Shown piece by piece: positions 23,960-31,329 of a DNA stretch of 64,000 nt. Position 1 is the stretch's first letter. Each line of letters begins with the position of its first letter. The translations under genes were made by a program, and so were the position numbers. The notes beneath the pieces are model-generated. The model saw nothing but the letters and a program-made list of their open reading frames with translations, was not told the DNA's origin and searched no databases. Source of the stretch: UBA966 sp046350355 (GTDB lineage Bacteria > Planctomycetota > Phycisphaerae > Phycisphaerales > SM1A02); NCBI GenBank assembly GCA_046350355.1, contig JAXMAN010000003.1, forward strand, positions 310,001 through 374,000, in the 5' to 3' direction.

Positions 23960-24412
23960 CTATTCCCCGATGTCCTCGGCCCACAGGTCGGGCTTCTCGC
24001 GCTGCAGGCGCTCCATGAGCTCGATGCAGCGGGCGTCGTCGGCGACGAGGAGCTCGATCTTGTTCGCGCGCATCCAGTCCTCGGCCCCCTGGAAGGTGCG
24101 GTTCTCGCCGATCACCACGCGCGGGATGCGGAAGAGGATCGCGGTGCCGCTGCACATCGGGCAGGGGCTGAGCGTGCTCACCAGCGTGAGCGAGCGCCAG
24201 TCGCGGCGGCGGCCGGCGTTGCGCACGCAGGAGACCTCGGCGTGCGCGGTCGGGTCGCCGCTCTGCACGCGCATGTTGTGGCCGGCGGCGACCACCGTGC
24301 CGCGCGCGTCCAGCAGCGCGCTGCCGATGGGGATGCCCCCCTCGCGCCAGCTCTTCTGCGCCTGCGCGACCGCCTCGTCCAGTCCGGCCTTGATGATCTC
24401 GGGTGCCAGCAT
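23960..24412 (-). CDS. Cytosine deaminase, yeast Fcy1 type
   Basis: The 150-residue zinc deaminase has HAE (His57, Glu59) and SPCPMC (Cys84, Cys87), the zinc site of the cytidine deaminase superfamily. Beyond that it keeps features of yeast cytosine deaminase: GGIPIG near 25-30, GHNMRVQ, TLSPCPMC, GENRTF and a C-terminus WAEDIGE whose Asp contacts the substrate in Fcy1. It most likely converts cytosine to uracil. A GGGAG ribosome-binding site lies about 10 nt before the ATG. Uracil made here could enter the catabolic operon at 50-58 kb. A guanine or other nucleobase deaminase is the alternative. Confidence 0.85.
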   Translation of the reverse strand: MLAPEIIKAGLDEAVAQAQKSWREGGIPIGSALLDARGTVVAAGHNMRVQSGDPTAHAEVSCVRNAGRRRDWRSLTLVSTLSPCPMCSGTAILFRIPRVVIGENRTFQGAEDWMRANKIELLVADDARCIELMERLQREKPDLWAEDIGE

Positions 24413-24427
24413 CGTCAGTCGCTCCCT

Positions 24428-24461
24428 GGAAAATAAGCCGGGCATGCCCGGCATATTTTCC
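24428..24461. repeat. 34-bp near-perfect palindrome, terminator-type repeat, copy 2
   Basis: Two arms of 17 nt pair with one mismatch; 24 nt are identical to the right part of the copy at 23185. It lies 8 nt after the ftsK stop and 15 nt before the deaminase start, so it probably terminates ftsK transcription (minus strand). Confidence 0.8.
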
Positions 24462-24469
24462 TGCGGTGG

Positions 24470-27151
24470 TCAGCGGTCCTCGAAGGCGTCCTGGAAGGCG
24501 TCGCCCTCGCGGTCGATCTTGGCCTGCAGCTTGTTGGCGGCCTCGACCTCCTCCTCGGACATCTCCGCGCCCTCGGCCTCGAGCGCCTTCATGCGCTGCC
24601 AGTCCTCGAGCGTGATGAGCACGTCGCGGTGCACGCTGCCCTTGTGCTCGCCCAGGATGCCGGCGCGGCCCATCTGGTCCACCAGGCGGCTGGCGCGGCC
24701 GTAGCCGATCGCCAGGCGCCGCTGGAGCAGGCTCACGCTGCCGCGGCCGCTCTCGATGAGCACCTCGACGGCGCGGTCGAAGAGGGGATCGCGCTCGTCC
24801 ACGGGGACGCCGCCCTCGCCCTCCTGCGACTCCTGCGCGGTGCCCGGGCCCTTGATCGCCACGAGCGTGCGCTCGAAGCTGGGCTTCGCGACCTCCTTGA
24901 GGAACTTGGTGACCGAGCGCGCCTCGGTGTCGGTGACCAGCGTGCCCTGCGCGCGGCGCAGCTCGCTGGAGCCGTTGGTGAGCACGAGCATGTCGCCCTG
25001 GCCCAGCAGCAGCTCGCCGCCCTTCTGGTCGAGCACGATGCGGCTGTCCATGCCGCTGGCCACCTTGAAGGTGACGCGGCAGGGCATGTTCGCCTTGATG
25101 AGGCCGGTGACGACGTTCGCCTGCGGGCGCTGCGTCGCCAGCACCAGGTGCATGCCGACGGCGCGCGCCTTCTGCGCGATGCGCACGATGGAGGACTCGA
25201 CCTCCTTGTGCGTCATCATCAGGTCGGCCAGCTCGTCGATGACGAAGACCATGTACGGCAGCTTCTTGGGGGTGCGCGCCCACTCCACGTCGCTGGCGGG
25301 GTTCATGCGGCTGCGCAGCTCCTCCTCGCCGAGCTGGTTGTAGCCCGTGAGGTCGCGCACGCCGGCGTTCTTGAGGAGCTCGTAGCGCTCCTCCATCTTT
25401 CGGACGGCCCACTCCAGGATGCCCGCGGCCTTGGACATGTCCGTGACCACGGGGCTCATGAGGTGGGGGATCTCGCTGAACTGCGCCATCTCCACCATCT
25501 TGGGGTCGACCAGGACCAGCTTCAGCTCGTCCGGGCGCTTGGTGTAGAGCCAGCTCATGATGATCGTGTTCATGCAGACGCTCTTGCCGCTGCCGGTGGT
25601 GCCGGCGATCAGCATGTGCGGCTGCTTGGCCAGGTCGAGCACCAGCGGCTCGCCCGCGCTGTCCTTGCCCAGGAACATCGGCAGCGCCATCTTGCTGGCG
25701 GCCGGGCCGCTCATCAGCTCCTTGATGCGCACCTTCTCCTTGGTCTTGTTGGGCACCTCGATGCCGACCTCGGTGCGGCCGACCATGTTGCTGATGATGC
25801 GGATGTTCGGCGCGCCCAGCGCGCGGGCGATGTCCGTCGCGATGGTCTGCAGCCGCGCCACGCGCGTGCCGGGGGCCAGCTCCACGGAGTAGAGGGTGAC
25901 CACGGGGCCGCTCTCGATGCCCGTCACCGAGCCCTCGATCTGGTAGATGCGCAGGGTCTGCTCGAGCAGGCCGGCCTGCTCGCGCACGAACGCCTCCATC
26001 TGCTCGCTGAAGTTGCCCTCGGGGTCCTCGAGCAGCTCGAGCGTGGGGAACTTGTAGCCCTCGTAGTTCTCGGTGCGCGGGATGTCCTCGTCGCGCAGCG
26101 GCTTGGTCTGCGCGTTGGCCATGCGCACGGGGAGCATGGCGATCTTGGTGCGCAGCTCCTCGGCGCTGAGGCTGCGGGGCGCGGGGGCGGCCGCCTCCTC
26201 GTCCTCCTCGGCGGCGTCCTCGGCGTCGGCGTCCTCGTCCGCGTCCTCGTCCTCGTCCTCGGACTCCTCCTCCTCGCACGCCTCCTCAGACTCGTCCTGC
26301 GCGTCCTCGATCTCCTCCTCGTCCTCGACCGAGTCCTCGAGCTCCTCTTCCTCCTCGTCCGCCTCGGCCAGGCGCGCGTTGGAGGCGCCCTCGGCCGGGT
26401 CCTCCTCGATGACGCGCACGTTCGCCGCGCGCGAGGGGCGGCGACGGCCGGCAGGGGAGGGGGGGACCGCCACCGCGGCGCCCGCCATCGCGGGCACGGG
26501 CTGGCCGCTGCGGCGGCTGGTCATCAGCGGCGCGAGCAGCTTGCCGTAGTCGAAGCGCCAGACCGGCTCCAGGAAGCTCAGGCCGCGCATCACCGCGGCG
26601 GGCAGGCGCGAGACGACCTCGTCCGCGGCCACGATCGCGCCGATGCCGGCGGCGCAGAGCAGGATCAGGCTCGTCGCCAGCCCGCTGAAGCGCGCGGAGA
26701 GCTCGCCCGCGATCCACTGCGGCACGACGCCCGCCTCGACGCCCGCGACCGGGCCCAGCGTGGGGAACCAGAGCGCGTGCAGCGCGCTGCACGCCAGCAG
26801 CAGGAAGCCGGCGCCGATGGCGCGCAGCCAGAGGTGCTCGACCTTGTAGCCCAGCGGGCGCGCGACCAGCGCGGCGACCACCAGCGCCAGCACGGGCCAG
26901 ACGCCGTAGCCGAGGATCGCGTAGGTCCAGTAGGCCAGCGCCGCGCCGCCGGAACCGAGCAGGTTCGCGGGGGGCGCGTTGTGCACCGCGACGGCCTTCG
27001 AGGGCCAGTCGCCGCTGTTGAAGGAGCCCAGGGCCAGCAGGAGCACGAGCGTGGTGCCGATGGCGGCGAACCAGCCCAGCGTCGAGCGGAACTGCGGGTG
27101 CTTCCAGAGGTGCGAGACGGTCGTTCCTTCGGTCGTCTTCGAACGGGCCAT
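24470..27151 (-). CDS. ftsK: DNA translocase FtsK/SpoIIIE
   Basis: This 893-residue protein pumps DNA through the division septum. The N-terminal 220 residues contain about four membrane helices (first near 25-45). A highly acidic linker, almost only Glu, Asp and Ala (about residues 250-325), follows. Then come the motor domain with Walker A GTTGSGKSV near 517-525, Walker B LVLVDPKMVEM and VFVIDELADL, and a C-terminal winged-helix gamma domain (ESGRGSVSLLQRRLAIGYGRA) that reads KOPS-type sites. The start (MARSKTTEGTT) is the ATG nearest the first membrane helix; upstream in-frame starts would run into intergenic DNA. Confidence 0.93.
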   Translation of the reverse strand: MARSKTTEGTTVSHLWKHPQFRSTLGWFAAIGTTLVLLLALGSFNSGDWPSKAVAVHNAPPANLLGSGGAALAYWTYAILGYGVWPVLALVVAALVARPLGYKVEHLWLRAIGAGFLLLACSALHALWFPTLGPVAGVEAGVVPQWIAGELSARFSGLATSLILLCAAGIGAIVAADEVVSRLPAAVMRGLSFLEPVWRFDYGKLLAPLMTSRRSGQPVPAMAGAAVAVPPSPAGRRRPSRAANVRVIEEDPAEGASNARLAEADEEEEELEDSVEDEEEIEDAQDESEEACEEEESEDEDEDADEDADAEDAAEEDEEAAAPAPRSLSAEELRTKIAMLPVRMANAQTKPLRDEDIPRTENYEGYKFPTLELLEDPEGNFSEQMEAFVREQAGLLEQTLRIYQIEGSVTGIESGPVVTLYSVELAPGTRVARLQTIATDIARALGAPNIRIISNMVGRTEVGIEVPNKTKEKVRIKELMSGPAASKMALPMFLGKDSAGEPLVLDLAKQPHMLIAGTTGSGKSVCMNTIIMSWLYTKRPDELKLVLVDPKMVEMAQFSEIPHLMSPVVTDMSKAAGILEWAVRKMEERYELLKNAGVRDLTGYNQLGEEELRSRMNPASDVEWARTPKKLPYMVFVIDELADLMMTHKEVESSIVRIAQKARAVGMHLVLATQRPQANVVTGLIKANMPCRVTFKVASGMDSRIVLDQKGGELLLGQGDMLVLTNGSSELRRAQGTLVTDTEARSVTKFLKEVAKPSFERTLVAIKGPGTAQESQEGEGGVPVDERDPLFDRAVEVLIESGRGSVSLLQRRLAIGYGRASRLVDQMGRAGILGEHKGSVHRDVLITLEDWQRMKALEAEGAEMSEEEVEAANKLQAKIDREGDAFQDAFEDR

Positions 27152-27217
27152 ATCCGAGCATTCATCGGCTCGACCCCCTCGACTTGGCCGATCTTTGCAG
27201 GGGTTTCCGGCCCCCGC

Positions 27218-27223
27218 TAGGAT
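27218..27223 (+). promoter_or_regulatory. -10-like box TAGGAT, 10 nt before ATG
   Basis: TAGGAT ends 10 nt before the ATG at 27234, the first gene of a three-gene acyl-chain cluster. Confidence 0.45.
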
Positions 27224-27233
27224 CCCCGCGCCG

Positions 27234-27752
27234 ATGCACTTCGCCCTCATCGACACCATCCTGGAGCGCACCCCGCAGCGGGTCCGCGCCATCAAGCAGG
27301 TGACGCTGGCGGAGGAGTACCTGCAGGACCACTTCCCGACCTTCCATGTGCTGCCCGGGGTCTTCATGCTCGAGGCGCTCGTGCAGTCCGCCCGCGCCCT
27401 CCTGGAGGCGCAGGGGCACCCCCGGATGGTCCTGGGAGGGGTCCGGGCGATGCGCTACGGCACCTTCGTCCGCCCCGGCGACGCGCTGGAGGTCGAGGTG
27501 ACGCTGGAGAAGACCCAGCCCGACGGCACCTTCGTCTTCAAGGGCGTCGGGACGGTCCGCCGCTTCGCCGCCCCGGCGGCGGGGGCGGGCGGTCCGGACG
27601 GGCCGGGAGGGGCGCCATCCGCCCCGGCGACCCCGCCGGAGCCGGAGACGGCCGTCTCGGGCCGTTTTACAATGCGCCCTTTGCGGGTTCCGGCCCTCAC
27701 GCCGGCCCCCGCGCCAGCCGCCTCGGCAGCGATGGAGACGCCGGTCGGCTGA
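27234..27752 (+). CDS. FabZ-like hotdog 3-hydroxyacyl-ACP dehydratase (first of two)
   Basis: The 172-residue product has the FabA/FabZ active-site segment DHFPTFHVLPGVFMLEAL (catalytic His near 33, Glu near 47). The final 50 residues are a low-complexity Gly/Pro/Ala tail not found in standard FabZ. It stands just ahead of an acyl carrier protein and a second hotdog protein, so it probably acts on an ACP-bound acyl chain of a special lipid or polyketide rather than in housekeeping fatty acid synthesis. Confidence 0.78.
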   Translation: MHFALIDTILERTPQRVRAIKQVTLAEEYLQDHFPTFHVLPGVFMLEALVQSARALLEAQGHPRMVLGGVRAMRYGTFVRPGDALEVEVTLEKTQPDGTFVFKGVGTVRRFAAPAAGAGGPDGPGGAPSAPATPPEPETAVSGRFTMRPLRVPALTPAPAPAASAAMETPVG

Positions 27753-27819
27753 GCCGCCGGTCCCCTCGGACGCCCCGTCGGGGCGACCGGACGCACGGAT
27801 GCACACCTACGGAGAAACC

Positions 27820-28227
27820 ATGGCCGCTATTTCCCGCGCCGACATCGAAGCGAAGGTCACCGAGGTCCTCGAGAGCGCCCTGGGCGCCGACGCCGAGGAC
27901 ATCACCCCCACCGCCACGCTGACCGAAGACCTCGGCGCCGAGAGCATCGACTTCCTCGACATCCAGTTCCAGCTCGAGAAGAAGTTCTCCACCCCGGAGA
28001 AGCCCTTCAAGATCGAGCAGGGGGAGCTCTTCCCCGAGAACATGATGTCCAACCCCGAGTACGTGAAGGACGGCAAGTTCACCGAGGCCGGCTTCGCGGT
28101 GCTCAAGGAGCGCATGCCGCACGTCGACCTCTCGGTCTTCTCGGCCGACCGCGACGTGAAGGGGCTCGCCAAGATCTTCACCGTGAAGAGCCTCTGCGAC
28201 TTCATCGAGATGAAGCTGAAGAAGTGA
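27820..28227 (+). CDS. Acyl carrier protein with a large insertion
   Basis: The 135-residue product has the phosphopantetheine attachment site in GAESIDFLDI (Ser about 43) within a normal ACP helix 1-2 region. A standard ACP has about 80 residues; here about 55 extra residues (EQGELFPENMMSN through the ADRDVKG region) separate helix 2 from the final helix (IFTVKSLCDFIEMKLKK). A GGAG site lies 6 nt before the ATG. An in-frame ATG 21 nt upstream is an alternative. It carries intermediates for the flanking hotdog dehydratases. Confidence 0.85.
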   Translation: MAAISRADIEAKVTEVLESALGADAEDITPTATLTEDLGAESIDFLDIQFQLEKKFSTPEKPFKIEQGELFPENMMSNPEYVKDGKFTEAGFAVLKERMPHVDLSVFSADRDVKGLAKIFTVKSLCDFIEMKLKK

Positions 28228-28258
28228 CGCCGGGGCACTCGCCCCGCGGAGCCGAGCG

Positions 28259-28774
28259 ATGCGCTGGATGTGGATCGACACGATCGTGGCCTTCGAGCCG
28301 GACCGCCGGCTCGTGGCGATCAAGAACGTGTCGCTCGCCGAGGAGCACCTGCACGACCACTTCCCCGCCACGGCGGCGCTCCCCGCGCAGCCGGTGATGC
28401 CGGCGTGCCTCATGGTCGAGGGCATGGCCCAGACCGCGGGAATCCTGGCCGGAAGCGTGCGCCGCTTCCGCGAGAAGGTCATCCTGGCGAAGATCCAGCG
28501 CGCGGAGATCACGCAGGATGTCGTCCCCGGCCAGTGCATCCGCTACGACGCGCGCATCGACCGGATGGACGCGATGGGCGCGGGCACGGTCGGCACGATC
28601 GAGCGCCTGGACCACCGCACCGGGACCTGGGAGAAGATCGGCGAGACCGAGATCATGTTCAGCCACGTGGACCAGAACATGAGCGGGCTGGCCTTCCCCG
28701 AGCACAACTTCGTCTTCAGCGACAGCTTCCGCAACGTGCTGCGCGCGAGCGGGCTCGGGCATCTGATGGATTGA
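28259..28774 (+). CDS. FabA/FabZ-like hotdog dehydratase (second of two)
   Basis: This 171-residue hotdog protein has DHFP with the catalytic His near residue 35, and QPVMPACLMVEGMAQ with the catalytic Glu. Compared with its neighbour at 27234, it has a short insertion between these motifs (ATAALPA) and no low-complexity tail. It follows the ACP gene by 31 nt. Pairing of two diverged hotdog proteins around one ACP suggests a dedicated modifying set. Confidence 0.8.
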   Translation: MRWMWIDTIVAFEPDRRLVAIKNVSLAEEHLHDHFPATAALPAQPVMPACLMVEGMAQTAGILAGSVRRFREKVILAKIQRAEITQDVVPGQCIRYDARIDRMDAMGAGTVGTIERLDHRTGTWEKIGETEIMFSHVDQNMSGLAFPEHNFVFSDSFRNVLRASGLGHLMD

Positions 28775-29250
28775 GCTGGCGGCGGGGCGGGCGGGACGCG
28801 CCGCGCGTGCGCGCACCGTGCCGCGCGACCGCCGCATCGCCGCTCACCGAAAAAGCAAAGGACCCCGCTCGGGGAGGCACACAGCCGAGTCGGGGTCGTT
28901 GCAGGGAGATAGTGGGCCCATACTTCCCGGGCCCGTGCTCGTGGGACCCCGCGTTGCGCGCGGGGTCCGTCGTTCGTGTCCCAGGCACAACCCTCCGCTG
29001 CGCCCGAGACACTGACACGATCGAATGCGCTCGGTGCAACGCCAACCCGTGCACGCCCTATTTTCCCGAAGTGGTGACGGCTGATCCGAATGTCCCGACT
29101 GCAGCGGCCGCGTCCGCGGCCCGCGCCGCGCGCGCCCGCCGCCACAACGCCCCCGCGCCGACCTTCCCGGACGCATTCGGGACGCCCGGCGCGCACGCCG
29201 CGCTCGCGGTGGCGCTGCTGCTGGCGCTGGGCGCGCCCAAGGAGCCTTCG
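28775..29250. other. 476-bp gap with a possible minus-strand small RNA
   Basis: No convincing protein gene. Several strong hairpins lie between 28850 and 28968 and are described separately. The rest, up to the deacetylase start, is an Ala/Arg-coding-like GC-rich stretch without start-site signals; an in-frame extension of the deacetylase into it is open but lacks a ribosome-binding site. Confidence 0.5.
28850..28968 (-). ncRNA. Candidate structured small RNA with terminator (minus strand)
   Basis: Reading the minus strand, a 10-bp stem (ggaccccgcg/cgcggggtcc at 28944-28968) and a GGGCCC/GGGCCC pair (28914-28934) are followed by a terminator stem (28861-28897, one bulge) and tttgctttttc. A 25-codon ORF starting at 28921 after gggaagt overlaps the terminator and may be chance. 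No promoter could be fixed with confidence. There is no minus-strand gene upstream that would need this terminator. Confidence 0.3.
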
Positions 29251-29973
29251 ATGCACGATTTCGCCGACTGGAGCGCGATTCCCGTCCTCATGTACCACCA
29301 TGTGGGCGACTGGGGTCCGTCGCGCCCGGACTGGGCGCCGTGGGTCGTGCTTCCCGCGGACTTCCGCGCGCAGATGGACTGGCTCGTGCGCTCGGGCTAC
29401 CACAGCGCGACCTTCGCGCAGCTCGAGGCGCGCGCGCGCCAGGGGATGCCGCCGCCGCCGCGCACGGTGGTGCTGAGCTTCGACGACGGCTGGGCCGCGC
29501 AGGAGGCGGTCGCGCGCGACGAGCTCGAGCCGCGCGGCCTGCAGGGCGTCCTCTTCGTCTACACGGGCGCGATCGGCCGCGAGCCCAACGGCGGCGGCTA
29601 CCTCTCCTGGCCGCAGCTTCGCACGATGGAGTCGCGCGGGCACGAGGTGCAGTCGCACACCGTCGGCCATCCGCGCCTGACGGGCGTCGACGACGCGGCG
29701 CTCGCGCGCGAGCTGCGCGAGAGCCGCGCGCGCATCGCGCAGGAGCTGGGGCACGAATCCACCGTCCTCGCCTACCCCTACGGCGATCACGACGACCGCG
29801 TCGCCGCCGCCGCGCGCGACGCCGGCTACGCGCGCGCCTACCGCGCCGACGCCGCGCCCGAGTCCGGGGGCGCGGGGCTGGGCGCGTACCGCCTCCCGCG
29901 CATCAGCGTGGGCTACGGCGAGCCGCTCCCCGTCTTTATCGAGCGCGTGCGCGCCGCCGAGGGCGCGCGGTAG
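29251..29973 (+). CDS. Polysaccharide deacetylase (NodB/CE4 family)
   Basis: The 240-residue product has the CE4 motifs in order: IPVLMYHHVG at the N-terminus, LSFDDGW (metal and catalytic Asp), the metal-binding SHTVGHP, and YPYGDHDD. It removes acetyl groups from surface or cell-wall amino-sugar polymers. The start is the ATG with AAGGAG 6 nt upstream; no signal peptide follows, although the frame is open upstream and a secreted longer form cannot be excluded. Confidence 0.82.
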   Translation: MHDFADWSAIPVLMYHHVGDWGPSRPDWAPWVVLPADFRAQMDWLVRSGYHSATFAQLEARARQGMPPPPRTVVLSFDDGWAAQEAVARDELEPRGLQGVLFVYTGAIGREPNGGGYLSWPQLRTMESRGHEVQSHTVGHPRLTGVDDAALARELRESRARIAQELGHESTVLAYPYGDHDDRVAAAARDAGYARAYRADAAPESGGAGLGAYRLPRISVGYGEPLPVFIERVRAAEGAR

Positions 29974-29999
29974 CGGTTCGCGCGCGGCCGCGGATTCAC

Positions 30000-30005
30000 T
30001 ACGCT
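30000..30005 (+). promoter_or_regulatory. -10-like box TACGCT of coaD, 10 nt before ATG
   Basis: TACGCT ends 10 nt before the coaD ATG at 30016; no Shine-Dalgarno site is present. Confidence 0.45.
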
Positions 30006-30015
30006 GCGCCTTCGC

Positions 30016-30585
30016 ATGGGACGCCACCTCGCCGTCTACACGGGCAGCTTCGACCCGATCACGCTGGGCCACCTGGATGTGCTCGCGCGCGCGCGCCGGC
30101 TCTTCGACGACGTGATCCTGGCCATCGGCCACAACCCCAACAAGCCCGCGCTCTTCTCCTTCGAGGAGCGCCTGGAGCTGGCGCGCACCTGCGTCGACGG
30201 GATGCTGCGCGCGGAGCCGCAGGGGGCGCCCGTGCGCGTGGAGCTCTATTCCGGGCTCACCGTCGACTTCGCGCGCCAGGTCGGCGCCGCGGCGATCGTG
30301 CGCGGCATCCGCAACGTGACCGACCTCGCGGTGGAGTGCCAGCTCGCGATCACCAACCGCCAGGTCGCGGGGATCGAGACGGTCTTCGTCGTCACCGGCG
30401 AGAGCTTCGCGTACACGAGCTCGAGCCTCATCAAGCAGATCGCGGCCTTCGGCGGCTCGATCGAGCGCCTGGGCGCGCTCGTCCCGACGCCGGTCATCGA
30501 GGCGCTGCTGCGCAAGCGCGCCGATCCGCGCAACCCGCTGGGCATGCTCGCCGCCGAGCATCACGGCGGCGGCGACGGCGCCTGA
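30016..30585 (+). CDS. coaD: Phosphopantetheine adenylyltransferase
   Basis: This 189-residue nucleotidyltransferase makes dephospho-CoA. It has the N-terminal GSFDPITLGHLDV motif with the (T/H)xGH site and the C-terminal SSSLIKQIAAFGG segment typical of CoaD. It is longer than the usual 160 residues because of a C-terminal tail (AEHHGGGDGA). It is close to panB, another CoA-pathway gene. Confidence 0.92.
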   Translation: MGRHLAVYTGSFDPITLGHLDVLARARRLFDDVILAIGHNPNKPALFSFEERLELARTCVDGMLRAEPQGAPVRVELYSGLTVDFARQVGAAAIVRGIRNVTDLAVECQLAITNRQVAGIETVFVVTGESFAYTSSSLIKQIAAFGGSIERLGALVPTPVIEALLRKRADPRNPLGMLAAEHHGGGDGA

Positions 30586-30602
30586 CCGCGCAGCACACCG
30601 CC

Positions 30603-31289
30603 ATGGCCGCCACCTACCGCGTCATCTCCATCGGCACGCTCGCGCACAACCCCGACTGGGGCGAGCGCGGCGACGTTCGCCCCGGCCACGCGACGACGAC
30701 GCTCGTCACCAGCGGCGACGCGCGCATCCTGGTCGATCCCTCGCTGCCGGAGCAGATCCTGGTGCCGCGCCTGGCCGAGCGCAGCGGCCTGCGTCCCGCG
30801 GACATCACGCATGTCTTCCTCACGAGCTACCACCCGCTGCGCCGCCGCGGGCTCGCGGCCTTCGAGGAGTCGCAGTGGCTCATCGGCGAGTCCGAGCGCG
30901 AGGCGGTGGGCGCGCAGCTCGTCGCCAAATACAAGGAGGCCGAGGACGCCGGCGACGGCGACCTCGCCGCGACGCTGCGCGCGGAGATCGCGCTGCTGCA
31001 GCGCTGCGGCGCCGCGCCCGACCGCCTGGCCGAGGGGGTCGACCTCTTCCCGCTCTACGGCGTCACGCCGGGAAGCTGCGGGCTGCTGCTGCCGATGCCC
31101 GGGCACACGGTGCTCGTCGCCGGCGACGCGGTCGCGACGGTGGAGTGCCTGGAGCGCGGCAAGGTGATCTCGCCGGTCTTCAACCTGGCGCAGGCGCAGG
31201 AGAGCTTCAAGGAGGCGGTCGAGATCGCGGACATCATCGTCTGCGGGCGCGACAACGCCGTCCCCAACCAGATGCGCCGCGGGTTCTGA
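30603..31289 (+). CDS. Metallo-beta-lactamase-fold protein with degenerate metal site
   Basis: The 228-residue product has an MBL-like layout: TLVTSGDARILVDPS near 35-50, the strand-turn HVFLTSYHP near 70-78, PMPGHTVLVAGDA near 164-176 and a final IIVCGRDN. The usual THxHxDH zinc motif is replaced by TSYHPLRRRG, which keeps only one His. The His of PGH and the Asp of GDA are kept. It may bind one metal or none. It lies 17 nt after coaD and 40 nt before panB, so a link with CoA synthesis is possible but unproven. Confidence 0.6.
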   Translation: MAATYRVISIGTLAHNPDWGERGDVRPGHATTTLVTSGDARILVDPSLPEQILVPRLAERSGLRPADITHVFLTSYHPLRRRGLAAFEESQWLIGESEREAVGAQLVAKYKEAEDAGDGDLAATLRAEIALLQRCGAAPDRLAEGVDLFPLYGVTPGSCGLLLPMPGHTVLVAGDAVATVECLERGKVISPVFNLAQAQESFKEAVEIADIIVCGRDNAVPNQMRRGF

Positions 31290-31316
31290 GACCGCGTCCG
31301 GACGCGGGGTGCGGCG

Positions 31317-31322
31317 TATGCT
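31317..31322 (+). promoter_or_regulatory. -10-like box TATGCT of panB, 7 nt before ATG
   Basis: TATGCT ends 7 nt before the panB ATG at 31330; no Shine-Dalgarno site is present. Confidence 0.5.
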
Positions 31323-31329
31323 TCCCGCC

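Noticed and set aside
31290..31312. Terminator before panB
   Set aside because: ccgcgtccggacgcgg is a perfect palindrome without a loop or T-run.
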